Below are positions 4,259 through 14,100 of a stretch of 29,916 nucleotides of DNA, one piece after another (positions within the stretch are counted from its first letter, which is position 1; every line of letters starts with the position of its first letter). The notes under the pieces are model-generated. The model did no database searches. It had not been told where the DNA came from and was given only the letters and a program-made list of their open reading frames with translations. Origin of the DNA: a virus; the IMG/VR virus record IMGVR_UViG_3300022198_005632, positions 1 to 29,916 of that record; one strand, written 5' to 3'. The translations under genes were made by a program, and so were the position numbers.

Positions 4259-5029
4259 ATGGCAAAAGGTTTTACAGTAAAGGCAAAAGCTCCCATTGTA
4301 GAAAATAAAGAAGAATGGGACTACGAAAAAATTAAAGAAAGAATGAGAGGCAAGAGCATTGTGTTCTGTCTACCAGGGCGAGGATGTTCTTTTGCATTCC
4401 TCAAATCATTTGTACAGTTATGTTTTGATCTTGTGCAAAATGGCATGAGCATTCAAATCTCACAAGACTATTCGAGTATGGTAAACTTTGCTCGTTGTAA
4501 GTGTCTTGGGGCAAATGTTCTTCGTGGGCCAAAGCAAATTCCCTGGGACGGAAAACTAAATTATGATTATCAACTCTGGATTGATAGTGATATTGTTTTC
4601 AACAGTGAAAAGTTTTGGCAACTTTGTGATCTAGCTCTTTCAGAAGAAGGAGATGATAGAGAAATTGTTGCTGGTTGGTATGCAACCGAAGATGGGCGCA
4701 CCACATCAGTTGCTCATTGGCTCGAAGAAGAAGAATTCCGTCAGAATGGTGGAGTCATGAATCATGAGACAGTAGAGAGTATCAGCAAGCGTCGGAAACC
4801 ATTTACAGTAGACTATACTGGGTTTGGTTGGGTTATGATTAAGAATGGTGTATTTGAAAATCTAGAATATCCTTGGTTTGCACCCAAGATGCAAGTATTT
4901 GAATCTGGTGCAGTACAAGATATGTGTGGAGAAGATGTTTCATTCTGTCTCGATGCAAAAGAGCAAGGATTTGAGATTTGGTGTGATCCTCGCATTCGTG
5001 TTGGTCATGAAAAGATTCGTGTAATCTGA
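4259..5029 (+). CDS. GT-A fold glycosyltransferase-like protein, 256 aa
   Basis: Probable nucleotide-sugar glycosyltransferase. After an N-terminal strand (GKSIVFCLPGRGCS), the DxD motif sits in LWIDSDIVF (D109, D111), the usual metal/UDP-sugar site of GT-A enzymes. The later GEDVSFCLDAKEQGFEIW (E225, D226) is typical of the catalytic-base loop, followed by a terminal VGHEK (H250). The length suits a minimal GT-A domain, and there is no signal peptide or membrane helix. Related proteins are common in cyanomyoviruses. Acceptor and sugar are unknown; modification of DNA, virion protein or host surface are all possible. It starts a short cluster with the 5036 and 5176 genes, behind a promoter at 4207-4235. 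Confidence 0.8.
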   Translation: MAKGFTVKAKAPIVENKEEWDYEKIKERMRGKSIVFCLPGRGCSFAFLKSFVQLCFDLVQNGMSIQISQDYSSMVNFARCKCLGANVLRGPKQIPWDGKLNYDYQLWIDSDIVFNSEKFWQLCDLALSEEGDDREIVAGWYATEDGRTTSVAHWLEEEEFRQNGGVMNHETVESISKRRKPFTVDYTGFGWVMIKNGVFENLEYPWFAPKMQVFESGAVQDMCGEDVSFCLDAKEQGFEIWCDPRIRVGHEKIRVI

Positions 5030-5035
5030 TATCTT

Positions 5036-5176
5036 ATGTTCAACATCCTGTATAAAGGAAGAAAAATTTATACAAATCTAACTGAAGAAGAGTCTACGGA
5101 TATTCTTCTTCAGTTAGCAGAGCAGTCATATAATGGCGAAATTGATGCAAATGAAATTGAATTGGAGGAAATTTAA
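5036..5176 (+). CDS. Small conserved cyanophage-type protein, 46 aa
   Basis: The protein starts MFNILYKGRKIYTNLTEEES and ends EIDANEIELEEI. The pattern of a beta hairpin with YKGRK, a helix TEEESTDILLQLAEQ and an acidic C terminus (IELEEI) matches a small cyanophage family I recognise by its shape; function unknown. The ATG follows ATATCTT, without a Shine-Dalgarno. Its stop codon shares one base with the next start (5176), so translation is probably coupled. Confidence 0.75.
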   Translation: MFNILYKGRKIYTNLTEEESTDILLQLAEQSYNGEIDANEIELEEI

Positions 5177-5319
5177 TGGCTAAAATGAAAAGTTCGAATG
5201 GATCAGATAAAATTGAATCTAAACCCAAGTCTACCCGCCAGGGTGATGGGAAGCATACAAAATATTCTGCAACAAGCAGGAATAATGCACGGAAGCCTTA
5301 TCGAGGTCAAGGTAATTAA
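5176..5319 (+). CDS. Small basic disordered protein, 47 aa
   Basis: The protein starts MAKMKSSNGSDKIESKPKST and ends RKPYRGQGN. It is rich in Lys, Arg, Ser, Asn and Gly and is probably unstructured. Similar KMKS...GS.KIE.KPK.TRQG...YRGQGN proteins occur in cyanomyoviruses, with no known role; nucleic-acid binding would fit the charge but is inference. GGAGG (5164-5168) lies seven bases before the ATG, a proper ribosome binding site inside the end of the preceding gene. A terminator starts 15 bases after the stop. Confidence 0.8.
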   Translation: MAKMKSSNGSDKIESKPKSTRQGDGKHTKYSATSRNNARKPYRGQGN

Positions 5320-5334
5320 ATAAGTTAAGTACAT

Positions 5335-5358
5335 AAGAGCCTTATGGCTCTTTTTTTA
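5335..5358 (+). terminator. Intrinsic terminator AAGAGCC/GGCTCTT
   Basis: AAGAGCC (5335-5341) and GGCTCTT (5346-5352) form a 7-bp stem with a TTAT loop, followed by five or more T residues. It ends the 4259-5319 transcript. The T tract runs into the ATG of the broken gene at 5358. Confidence 0.85.
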
Positions 5359-5491
5359 TGTCTAAAAGAGATTATGTTTTAGAGTGGATAAAGAAAGTAT
5401 CTGAGATACGGCCCGAAATTGGTGGGTTTCTATGTGTCCTTATGCCAAAAAAGCCCTTTATGATATTATAGATACTTATGATTTAGTCTAA
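5358..5491 (+). pseudogene. Frameshifted remnant of a small conserved phage gene
   Basis: The first frame reads MSKRDYVLEWIKKVSEIRPE and IGGF, then CVLMPKKPFMIL and a stop at 5471. A second frame starting at 5432 reads MCPYAKKALYDIIDTYDLV and stops at 5491. Joined, they give GGF-x-MCPYAKKALYDIID, which matches a cyanophage protein family with a GGF..CP(F/Y)AKKA motif. One missing base near 5430 (TTTCT instead of TTTCCT) would explain the break. Even in the repaired frame the product would be only about 44 aa, shorter than I expect for the family, so decay has probably gone further. A sequencing error at one base is the main alternative. Confidence 0.5.
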
Positions 5492-5544
5492 TCGGGATAG
5501 AAACCCCGTTAAAAGTTCTGATTCTAAACGATCAGGAGTAAAAA
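5492..5544 (+). promoter_or_regulatory. Leader of the 5545 gene with ribosome binding site
   Basis: CGGG and CCCG (in CGGGATAGAAACCCCG) can pair, and CTGAT (5519-5523) can pair with ATCAG (5531-5535), partly covering the ribosome binding site. AGGAG at 5534-5538, six bases before the ATG, is one of the few good Shine-Dalgarno sequences in the window. Confidence 0.45.
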
Positions 5545-5787
5545 ATGACTAAAAAAATTGATAAAGATCAAAATTATATGAAAGAAATGTGGGGAACATC
5601 ATATCTTGCTAATGAATATGGGTGGGAAAACAAAGTACAGTCGCAAAAAATGCTTCGTGAAATTAATCATGACGATATAACACCAAAAAAGCACGATTTC
5701 CACACTCAAAATGAAATTCATTCCAATATTCGTAATGATGATGACTATGATGATTGGGATTATGGCACAGAACCTCTTTTTGGGTAA
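5545..5787 (+). CDS. Hypothetical protein, 80 aa, upstream of gp25
   Basis: The protein starts MTKKIDKDQNYMKEMWGTSY. It is highly charged, with a central helix-like part and a very acidic C-terminal region (NDDDYDDWDYGTEPLFG). I do not recognise a function. It starts the block that leads into the baseplate genes and has a strong ribosome binding site. Its stop codon overlaps the ATAAATA late-promoter motif of gp25. Confidence 0.75.
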   Translation: MTKKIDKDQNYMKEMWGTSYLANEYGWENKVQSQKMLREINHDDITPKKHDFHTQNEIHSNIRNDDDYDDWDYGTEPLFG

Positions 5788-5793
5788 TAAATA
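5787..5793 (+). promoter_or_regulatory. T4-type late promoter motif ATAAATA before gp25
   Basis: ATAAATA (5787-5793) agrees with the core of the T4 late promoter (TATAAATA). It lies 23 bases ahead of the gp25 start in an AT-rich leader. The same motif precedes the 20535 and 27737 genes. In AT-rich DNA it can occur by chance, so the position just before gene starts is the main support. Confidence 0.5.
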
Positions 5794-5816
5794 AAGATAA
5801 TATTTTAATATTTTTA

Positions 5817-6218
5817 ATGCCACTAGAAAGAGTTAGTAAAGGATTTAAAGATATTAGTATGACATTTAAGGTCAACCCAATCAATTATGATTTGATTGAC
5901 CTTAAAAATCAAACTGCAATCTCTCGCTCTATTCGAAATTTGGTACTCACATCAAATGGAGAACGATTTTTTAATGAAAATCTTGGTTCTAGGGTCAATA
6001 AATTATTGTTTGATGATATGAATTCAATAACTGCTTCAATAATTGAGGATGAAATTAGAACTACAATCGACAACTATGAACCAAGAGTGACTTTAATTTC
6101 AGTTGATGCCACTCCAAACTATGATGATAATGAATTTGAAGTACAAATTACATATCAAATCGTAGGTATTGATGTACCACCACAACAATTATCATTCGCA
6201 CTATTGCCAACAAGATAA
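5817..6218 (+). CDS. 25: Baseplate wedge subunit gp25
   Basis: Homologue of T4 gp25, the small wedge protein (GPW/gp25 family, lysozyme-like fold without activity) that joins the wedge to the inner baseplate and shares features with sheath initiators. The 133-aa length matches T4 gp25 (132 aa). The hallmark YEPR is at residues 87-90, with the preceding helix TASIIEDEIRTTIDN and the following VDATPNYDDNEFEVQITYQI as in the family. I chose the ATG at 5817: a longer frame to 5754 would overlap the previous gene and adds 21 residues not seen in the family. The stop is directly followed by the gp6 start. Confidence 0.95.
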   Translation: MPLERVSKGFKDISMTFKVNPINYDLIDLKNQTAISRSIRNLVLTSNGERFFNENLGSRVNKLLFDDMNSITASIIEDEIRTTIDNYEPRVTLISVDATPNYDDNEFEVQITYQIVGIDVPPQQLSFALLPTR

Positions 6219-8135
6219 ATGTCTCTAGTAAATTTTACTAATTTAGATTTCGATCAAATTAAAATATCAATTAAAGATTATTTGAGGTCAAATTCCAATT
6301 TTACCGATTATGATTTTGAAGGATCGAACTTATCCACAATAATTGACATTTTAGCATATAATACTTACATATCATCATATAATGCAAATATGGTGAGTAA
6401 CGAAGTATTCATCGATTCTGCAACATTAAGAGAAAATGTTGTGTCATTGGCAAAGAACATTGGATATATACCCAAATCTAGAACTTCAGCGAAATCTAAT
6501 ATAACCTTTTTCGTAAATGTATCAAATTCTTCAATAAATTCTAATTTTTTGACCTTAAAAAAAGGAATTGTCTGCACTTCGCCAAATACAATATCAGGTC
6601 AAGGATTTACATTCTGTGTATTGGATGATATCACAGTACCTGTTATTGATAACATCGCTATATTTGAAAATATAGACATTTATGAAGGAACTTACATTAC
6701 AACTAGCTTCACTGCAAATCCATTTGATCCAAATCAAAGATTTATTTTAAATAATGCCAATATAGACACATCTACTATTAAAGTTGATGTCAGAGATACA
6801 CAAGAAAGTTCAACAAAAAGACCTTTTGTTCACACTGATAACTTATCTGAGGCAAAATCTACTTCAAGAGTTTACTTTTTACAAGAAGTAGAAGATGAAA
6901 GATATGAGATCTTATTTGGTGATGGCGTTTTTGGGAGAAAATTGGAAGTTGGAAATTACATAGAGGTCTCTTACTTGATATCGAGTGGATCTGAAGCAAA
7001 TAGAATTGGGACATTTAACTTTGTTGGAAAAATTCTAGATGACTCGGATAGAATTTTACAAGGAGATTTTTCATTAGTTACCGTGAATTCAGTTTCCGAT
7101 TATGGACAAGAAAAAGAGTCAATAAGTTCAATAAAAAAATATGCCCCAAGAGTATATTCTGCGTATAACAGAGCAGTAACTAACTCAGATTATGAATCTA
7201 TTGTGACTAAAATATATCCGGAAGCAGAGTCAGTGACCGCATATGGTGGAGAAGAATTGGATCCACCACAATATGGTAAAGTTTTTATTGCAATTAAGCC
7301 AAGATATGGTGCAACATTTCTTTCAAGTACAATAAAAAGAAATATTTTAAATGATTTAAAAAAATATAGCGTGGCTGGGATCTTACCTGAAATTATAGAT
7401 TTGAAATATCTTTATGTTGAAACTGAATCTGATGTATATTATGATAAAAACCTAACCTCGAATGTTAATGATATTTCTACCTCCATATTACAAAATATAA
7501 AAGATTATTCAAGATCAAAAGATTTGAATCAATATGGAGCAAGATTTAAGTATAGCAAATATCAAAAATTAATTGATGAGACAAATGAAGCTATTACATC
7601 TAATATAACTAGAGTTTCTATCAGACGAGATCTTCTTGTTTCTTTAAACCAACCAGCAACATATGAGATTTGTTTTGGTAATGCATTTTTTGTCAGAGAC
7701 TGTGATGGATATAATATACAGACATCTGGATTTAAAATAAATGATTTTGTCGATACAGTATACATTTCAGATATACCAATCGAACCCAATAATACACAGG
7801 GAGAATTGGTTTTAATTAAATTGGTCTCGGGCGTTAGTCCACAAATAATACGAAGAAATATTGGAACTATCGATTATGATAAAGGTGAAATTAATATCAA
7901 TGCAATCAATATTACTTCAACCACAAAAACTTTTGGTGGAAATCCTATAGTGGAAATTTCTGCGACACCAAGGTCAAATGATGTGATAGGTTTACAGGAT
8001 TTATATTTGCAACTAGATAATAATGCGATCACCATAAACATGGTTTCAGACACAATATCTTCTGGTGAATCAATTTCTGGATCATCTTATACATCATCAT
8101 CAAGCTACAAAGAAAATAACATAGTAAGAAAGTAA
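6219..8135 (+). CDS. 6: Baseplate wedge subunit gp6
   Basis: Homologue of T4 gp6, which with gp7 forms the wedge core and builds the iris around the hub. The length, 638 aa, is close to T4 gp6 (660 aa). The N-terminal region (NFTNLDFDQIKISIKDYLRS, IIDILAYNTYISSYNANM) and the region at about residues 317-355 with NRAVTNSDYESIVTKIYPEA and DPPQYGKVFIAIKP are typical of gp6 and baseplate J-like proteins. The C terminus (about 600-638) is Ser-rich and probably flexible. It starts directly after gp25 without a gap, and its stop codon shares one base with the next start, so the three wedge genes are translationally linked. Confidence 0.95.
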   Translation: MSLVNFTNLDFDQIKISIKDYLRSNSNFTDYDFEGSNLSTIIDILAYNTYISSYNANMVSNEVFIDSATLRENVVSLAKNIGYIPKSRTSAKSNITFFVNVSNSSINSNFLTLKKGIVCTSPNTISGQGFTFCVLDDITVPVIDNIAIFENIDIYEGTYITTSFTANPFDPNQRFILNNANIDTSTIKVDVRDTQESSTKRPFVHTDNLSEAKSTSRVYFLQEVEDERYEILFGDGVFGRKLEVGNYIEVSYLISSGSEANRIGTFNFVGKILDDSDRILQGDFSLVTVNSVSDYGQEKESISSIKKYAPRVYSAYNRAVTNSDYESIVTKIYPEAESVTAYGGEELDPPQYGKVFIAIKPRYGATFLSSTIKRNILNDLKKYSVAGILPEIIDLKYLYVETESDVYYDKNLTSNVNDISTSILQNIKDYSRSKDLNQYGARFKYSKYQKLIDETNEAITSNITRVSIRRDLLVSLNQPATYEICFGNAFFVRDCDGYNIQTSGFKINDFVDTVYISDIPIEPNNTQGELVLIKLVSGVSPQIIRRNIGTIDYDKGEININAINITSTTKTFGGNPIVEISATPRSNDVIGLQDLYLQLDNNAITINMVSDTISSGESISGSSYTSSSSYKENNIVRK

Positions 8136-11100
8136 TGATTAAGAAAAGAGTTAAAATATCATCTATTGTTGAGAATCAACTTCCTTCATTTGTTAGAGAA
8201 GAATATCCTCTAATCTCAACATTTCTTAGTCAATATTATAAATCCTTGGATGGACAGGGTTCAACATATGACATACTTCAAAATATTGATCAATATGTCA
8301 AATTAGATAGTGTAACAAATTTAATTGAATCGACTGCCACTACTACGATAGTAGAGTTTGGATCAATAAACATTAGTGTATATTCTACTAATGGTTTCCC
8401 AGATAATAATGGAATAATTCAGATTGATGATGAAATCATTTTATATGAAAGTAAAAATGAGGAGCAATTTTTAAATTGCACTAGAGGTTTTAGTGGAATA
8501 ACAGATTATAAAAGTACGAATAAACCAGAAGAATTAACATTTTCTACTTCATCTATCCAATCACATGCAGTTGGATCGACGGTATTAAATCTTAGTGTTT
8601 TATTTTTAAAAGAATTTTTTGCCAAGATAAAGAAGCAAATATTACCTGGATTTGAAGATCAATCACTATATTCCGATTTAGACCAAAATATTAAGCTAAA
8701 TGAAGAAAATTTTATCATAAGATCAAAAGATTTTTATTCATCAAAAGGAACTGATAGTTCATTTGAAATTTTGTTTAAATCTTTATATGGGGATCCTGCT
8801 ACCGTAATAAAACCGAGAGATTTTTTAATTCGTCCATCAGATTCTGAGTATAAAATAACTAAGGATATTGTAGTAGAATCCATCACAGGAAATCCAGAAG
8901 ACTTGTATAATCGTACTTTGTTCCAGAATCAAGGACAAGGATTAACTGAAACTTTTGCTAGTGTGACTAATGTAGAAGAAATCATAAGAAATGGAAAAAC
9001 TTATTATGTTTTAAGTTTAGATTTTGATTATGATAAAGATATTAGTGTAAGAGGTTCTATATTTGGCGACTTTGCTATTCACCCAAAAACAAAAGCATTA
9101 GATTATGTCGAATCTGGGGCAACACAAATTATTGTTGATTCTACTATTGGTTTCCCAGATAGTGGTGATCTAACTATCAAAAGTATTTCTGGAAATGATT
9201 TAATAGTATCGTATACATCTAAGAATTTAAATCAATTTACTGGTTGTACTGGAATAATAGAAGATATAAGTTTATCAGAAGATGTGAATCTCAATGTTTA
9301 TGCATATTCTATTCTTAATGAGGAAGAAATTAAAGTCAGAATATTAGGTGCGATAAAAGACATAGAATTACCAAATAACAGTAAATATATTGAGCCAGGT
9401 GACATAATAAGTTTTGATACTTTGGGCAAAGTATATGATTCCCCAAAATATACGCAATGGTTAGTTAGTGTACCGAATACTTACAATGTATCTAGATTCG
9501 AATCAGTATCTGATGATCAAATTGAAATTTTCACATACGATAAAAATTTAATCAATATTTTTGATTTAATTTATATTGAATTTTTTGATTCTCAACTAGA
9601 AGAAGTAAGAGAAGAGCTCTTTGAAGTAATTTCAGTAGCTCAAAATGGCAATTCAATCTTTGTTAAAAATCAATATCAGATAGAAAAAATATATCATATA
9701 AGAACTGCTATTAAAAAATATGTCAACTCTGAAGATGATATTATTACTAGTAATGTACAAAATGTTTATGTAGATGAGTCTAATGATCAATATATTGCAT
9801 CTCAAAGTATTCCCGATTATATTGATCAAAATATAGAAAAAATAGATTTTTCTATCAATTTCTTTGGTATTTTTGAAGATATTGAGAATGCAAAAGAAGG
9901 AATATCATCAGAAGTAAACAATGAGCAATTTGAGTTAAATATCAATCAAATTCACGATTTTAAAACTGGTGACTCTGTATATTATGTGCAAAATGCCTCC
10001 CAATACACTTTGAATGATGGTACAACTATCAATTTAAATTTATACGATGGGCTAGTCGAAAGGCAACTATATTATGTCGAATCAACATCAGATACTAAAA
10101 TAAAATTATATAAAAGTAGATCAAATATCTATTTTAAAAGATATAATCCTATAAAATACAATAGATTGTATTCCAATATCAATCTAAATGAAGTAACTTA
10201 TACCAATTCTGAAAAAATAGATTTATTATCGAAAACATATTTTCTACAATCTAATGAATTTGTTTTATTGTTTGACTCAGACAATAATATTGAGGTTTGG
10301 TATTACAATTATACATCAAACACATGGGAAAAAATAGATTATTCTATTACAGCAAAATTGTATAAGAGCAATTATATAGAAGAAAATACCAAAAAGCCAT
10401 TAAAAGCAACAAATTTAATCAAAAAAATATCCCCACCTACTACTCCAATCTCGGACCTTGAGGATACTCCGAATGGAACAACAGGAATTTTAGTAAATGG
10501 AGTAGAAATATTAAATTATAAATCTGAAGATTTTGTGTATTATGGTGAGATAGAAAAAATAGATATAGTATCTGCTGGAAAAGAATATGATGTAATAAAT
10601 TTACCAACATTAGAAATTTCCGATTTATCTTCGACTAAATCTTGTACTGCACATTTAGAAATTACAGGAACTTTACAAAAAGTTGATGTAATAGACGGTG
10701 GATTTGACATATTAGAAGAGCCCAGCATAAAGATTTTGGGCGGCAACGGAAGAGATGCAGAACTCAAGGCAAATTTGATTAATTTTAGGCATACAGTTGA
10801 TTTAAATCCGACTGCAACTTTTGTAAATTTATCTGACAATACGATTGCATTTTCCACTTACCATAAATTTAGAGATACCGAAGAGGTAGTATATAAAACT
10901 AATGGTAATAGAGCTTTAGGTGGAATTTCGACTCTTTCGAGTTATTTTGTGACCGTTCAAGATGATGTAACTATAAAACTACATGAAACGAAACAAGATG
11001 CTTTAGATGGGATTGAAATTAATTTAACATCTTATGGCGATGGTGGCCAAGAATTAGAATCAAAGGAAGATAAGAGAAAAATATCATCTATAACAATATT

Positions 11101-14100
11101 AAATCCTGGTCAAGGATATAAAAATAACTATGTTTCAGTATCTCCTACTGGAATTAGCACATATACAAATGAAATTATTGCCAAAAATCACGGATATGAG
11201 GATGGAGATATAGTTACATACACTTGTACCGGGAGTTATCCAGAAGGATTGTCGCAGTCAAAATATTATGTTACTAAAGTAAATGAAGATAGATTCAAAT
11301 TATCAGAAATTGGTGTTGGATTGACATCAAAAGATTTTTATTTCAATACAAATCAATATGTCAATATAGCTAGTTCTGGCATTGGCACCCATATATTCCA
11401 ACACGAGCCAATATCACTAGAAGTATCGGCAAAAATTGGAATATCTTCATATTCTAAAGATTTATTTTACCCTGTCATTTCTCCGATTTTTAGGGGAGAA
11501 ATAACAAATGTGTATGTGGAAGATGGGGGAATTGGATATGGTAGCTCAGAAATTTTAAACTATGAGAGGCAACCAGTTTTTACAATAAAAAGCGGACAAA
11601 ATGCTCAATTAATTGCCAATGTATTAAATGGAGTAATAAAAGATGTATATGTTATAAATGGTGGAACAGATTACAATTCCATTCCAGAGTTTTCCATTAG
11701 AGGTACTGGAACTGGTGCGTTATTATCACCAGTAATAGAAAATGGAGTATTCAAAGATGTTATAGTTGTGAATGGGGGATCTGGATATGAACAAAAAAAT
11801 ACTGTAATTGAAATAATTAATTTTGGTCAGGGTGCTAGATTTAATGCAAAAATAAAATCATGGAACATAAATTTAACAAATAGAATATTGAATTCAAACA
11901 ATTTAATATCAAATGATGATGGAATCTTGTATTCGAATTTACCAAATTCTCTAAAATATTCCCATTTATACTGTCCGAATCAACTCAGAAAAAAAATATA
12001 TTCATCTTTTATTGATGAGTTTGGAAATAAGATAAGAAGAATTGACTATGATAATAGTATTTCTGCCGTAAAATATCACTCTCCCATAATAGGTTGGGCG
12101 TATGACGGAAATCCAATATATGGCCCATATGGATATTCATCTCCAAATTCTGTTAGTTCCATCAAAAAAATTAGATCTGGATATGTATTATCGCCATTAG
12201 AAAATAGACCCCCAGAAATTATTAATAATCTGGTAGTATTTCCATATGGAATTTTTATAGAAGATTATAAATTTACTGGAGATGGCGATCTAGACGAATG
12301 TAATGGAAGATTTTGCGTTACACCAGAGTATCCAAACGGTGTATATGCATATTTTTGCACTGTATCAAATGAAGATGATTTTGTACCGCAATTCCCATAC
12401 TTCATCGGAAATAAGTATAGATCGACTAAAATTTTAACTAATTTTGACCCAGAAGTGAATCAAAATACATTTAATTTTGGTCAAGGTAATATCATTAGAA
12501 ATACTTATTATTATGCACTAAAGCAAGAAAACTCAACATATGATTTCCTATTAAATCCATCAAAAGATACTACTCAAGATTCTAAAGTATCCTCTGTAGA
12601 ATATTCCAATTTAAGTAGTATTGGTATACTGACTTCTGGACAAAATTATAAAGTTGGCGATGTAATAAATTTCGATTCGGAAGGAACAAATGGATATGAT
12701 GTGAGTGCTGTTGTTGGTTCTGTAGGTGGTAAAATCGTACAAACTATAGAAAATGTTTCATATGTTACAAAAGATGTCGAATTATATAATTCAACATCAA
12801 ATATAGGCATATGTACTTCTCCACACCAACTTAATGATCTAGATTACATTAATCTCATTGAAAATTTTGGAGTAAATTCAAGCACATTCATACAAGTTGG
12901 AATCAGTTCTCAGACATTAATTCTCGTGGATGATGTAGCTGATACTACAACTACTGGAATTGTAACCGATTTTGAAGTAAATGGAAATTTAAGTTTTCCA
13001 TCTATCATGGAAAATGATTATTATAAATTGGAAGACGAAGTTATTAAAATACTACAAGTGCGACCGGAAGATTCTAAAATAAAAGTATTAAGATCAGTAT
13101 CTGGACCATCTCACCTAAAAACATCTACCTTAGTTGAACTGACTAGAAAATTTACATTTGAGGAAAATCTAACATACAATCCTGGTAATATTAACCGAGA
13201 ATATTATTTTGATCCAATAAAAAATGTTGGTTTTGGCACAACATCTGGGTCAATTGTAGAGGTAAATTATACTGGTATAGGTGATACTACTCTATACATC
13301 CCACCAGGAAATTTTTATCTACCAAAACACAATTTACAAACAAATACACCTTTAGTTTATTCCGAAAATGGCGGAAATCCAATAATAGTATCAAATGGAT
13401 CTAGTATTTTTGATTTAAATTCCATAGATTCACTATATGCAATAAAAACATCCAATGATTTTATTGGGATATCTAGTAATAAAGTTGCAATAGGTACAGA
13501 TGGAAATTATATTGGAATTGGAACTACTACATCATCTTTGTATATAACTGATTTTGGCGCAGGCGTATATCATAGTTTTAGAACTAACTATGAAAATGTA
13601 TTAAAATTCAATGCCATAAAAAATACTATAAATGTTTCCACGGCATCTACCCATGGTTTGTTGGTTGGAGATGATATATCAATTGCAGTTAAATCTGGAA
13701 TCACTACAAGTATAAAAATAAAGTACAATGATTACAACAGGAGAATTATATTTAATGAAAAATACTTCACTAATGTTGATATTATAGACAATATTTTTAC
13801 TTTAACCGATCATGGGTATAATAATGGCCAAGAATTGTTATATGTTTCCGATTCTTCTCCATCAGAATTGAAAGATAATCAAATTTATTATATACTCAAA
13901 ATAGATAATGATAGATTTAAATTAGCAGAAACATCATATGATTGCCTATACTTAAAAAAAGAGATAGATTTCACATATTCTTTTTCTGGATATTTCTATG
14001 AATTGAATTCAAATATTATTATCAGAAAAAACCAAAAAGTAATTTTTGATTTATCTGATTCATCTTTATCTTTTATTGATGAATTTATAACTAAATCGGC

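Noticed and set aside
5599-5884. Minus-strand frames antisense to the 5545 gene and gp25
   Set aside because: The + strand product gp25 is certain; the minus-strand peptides (poly-Ile/His) are typical shadows of AT-rich coding DNA.
11500-11850. CRISPR-like or tandem DNA repeat suggested by repeated GGNGGNTAT words
   Set aside because: Spacing is irregular and the similarity is at protein level (GxGY modules); there are no identical direct repeats with uniform spacers.
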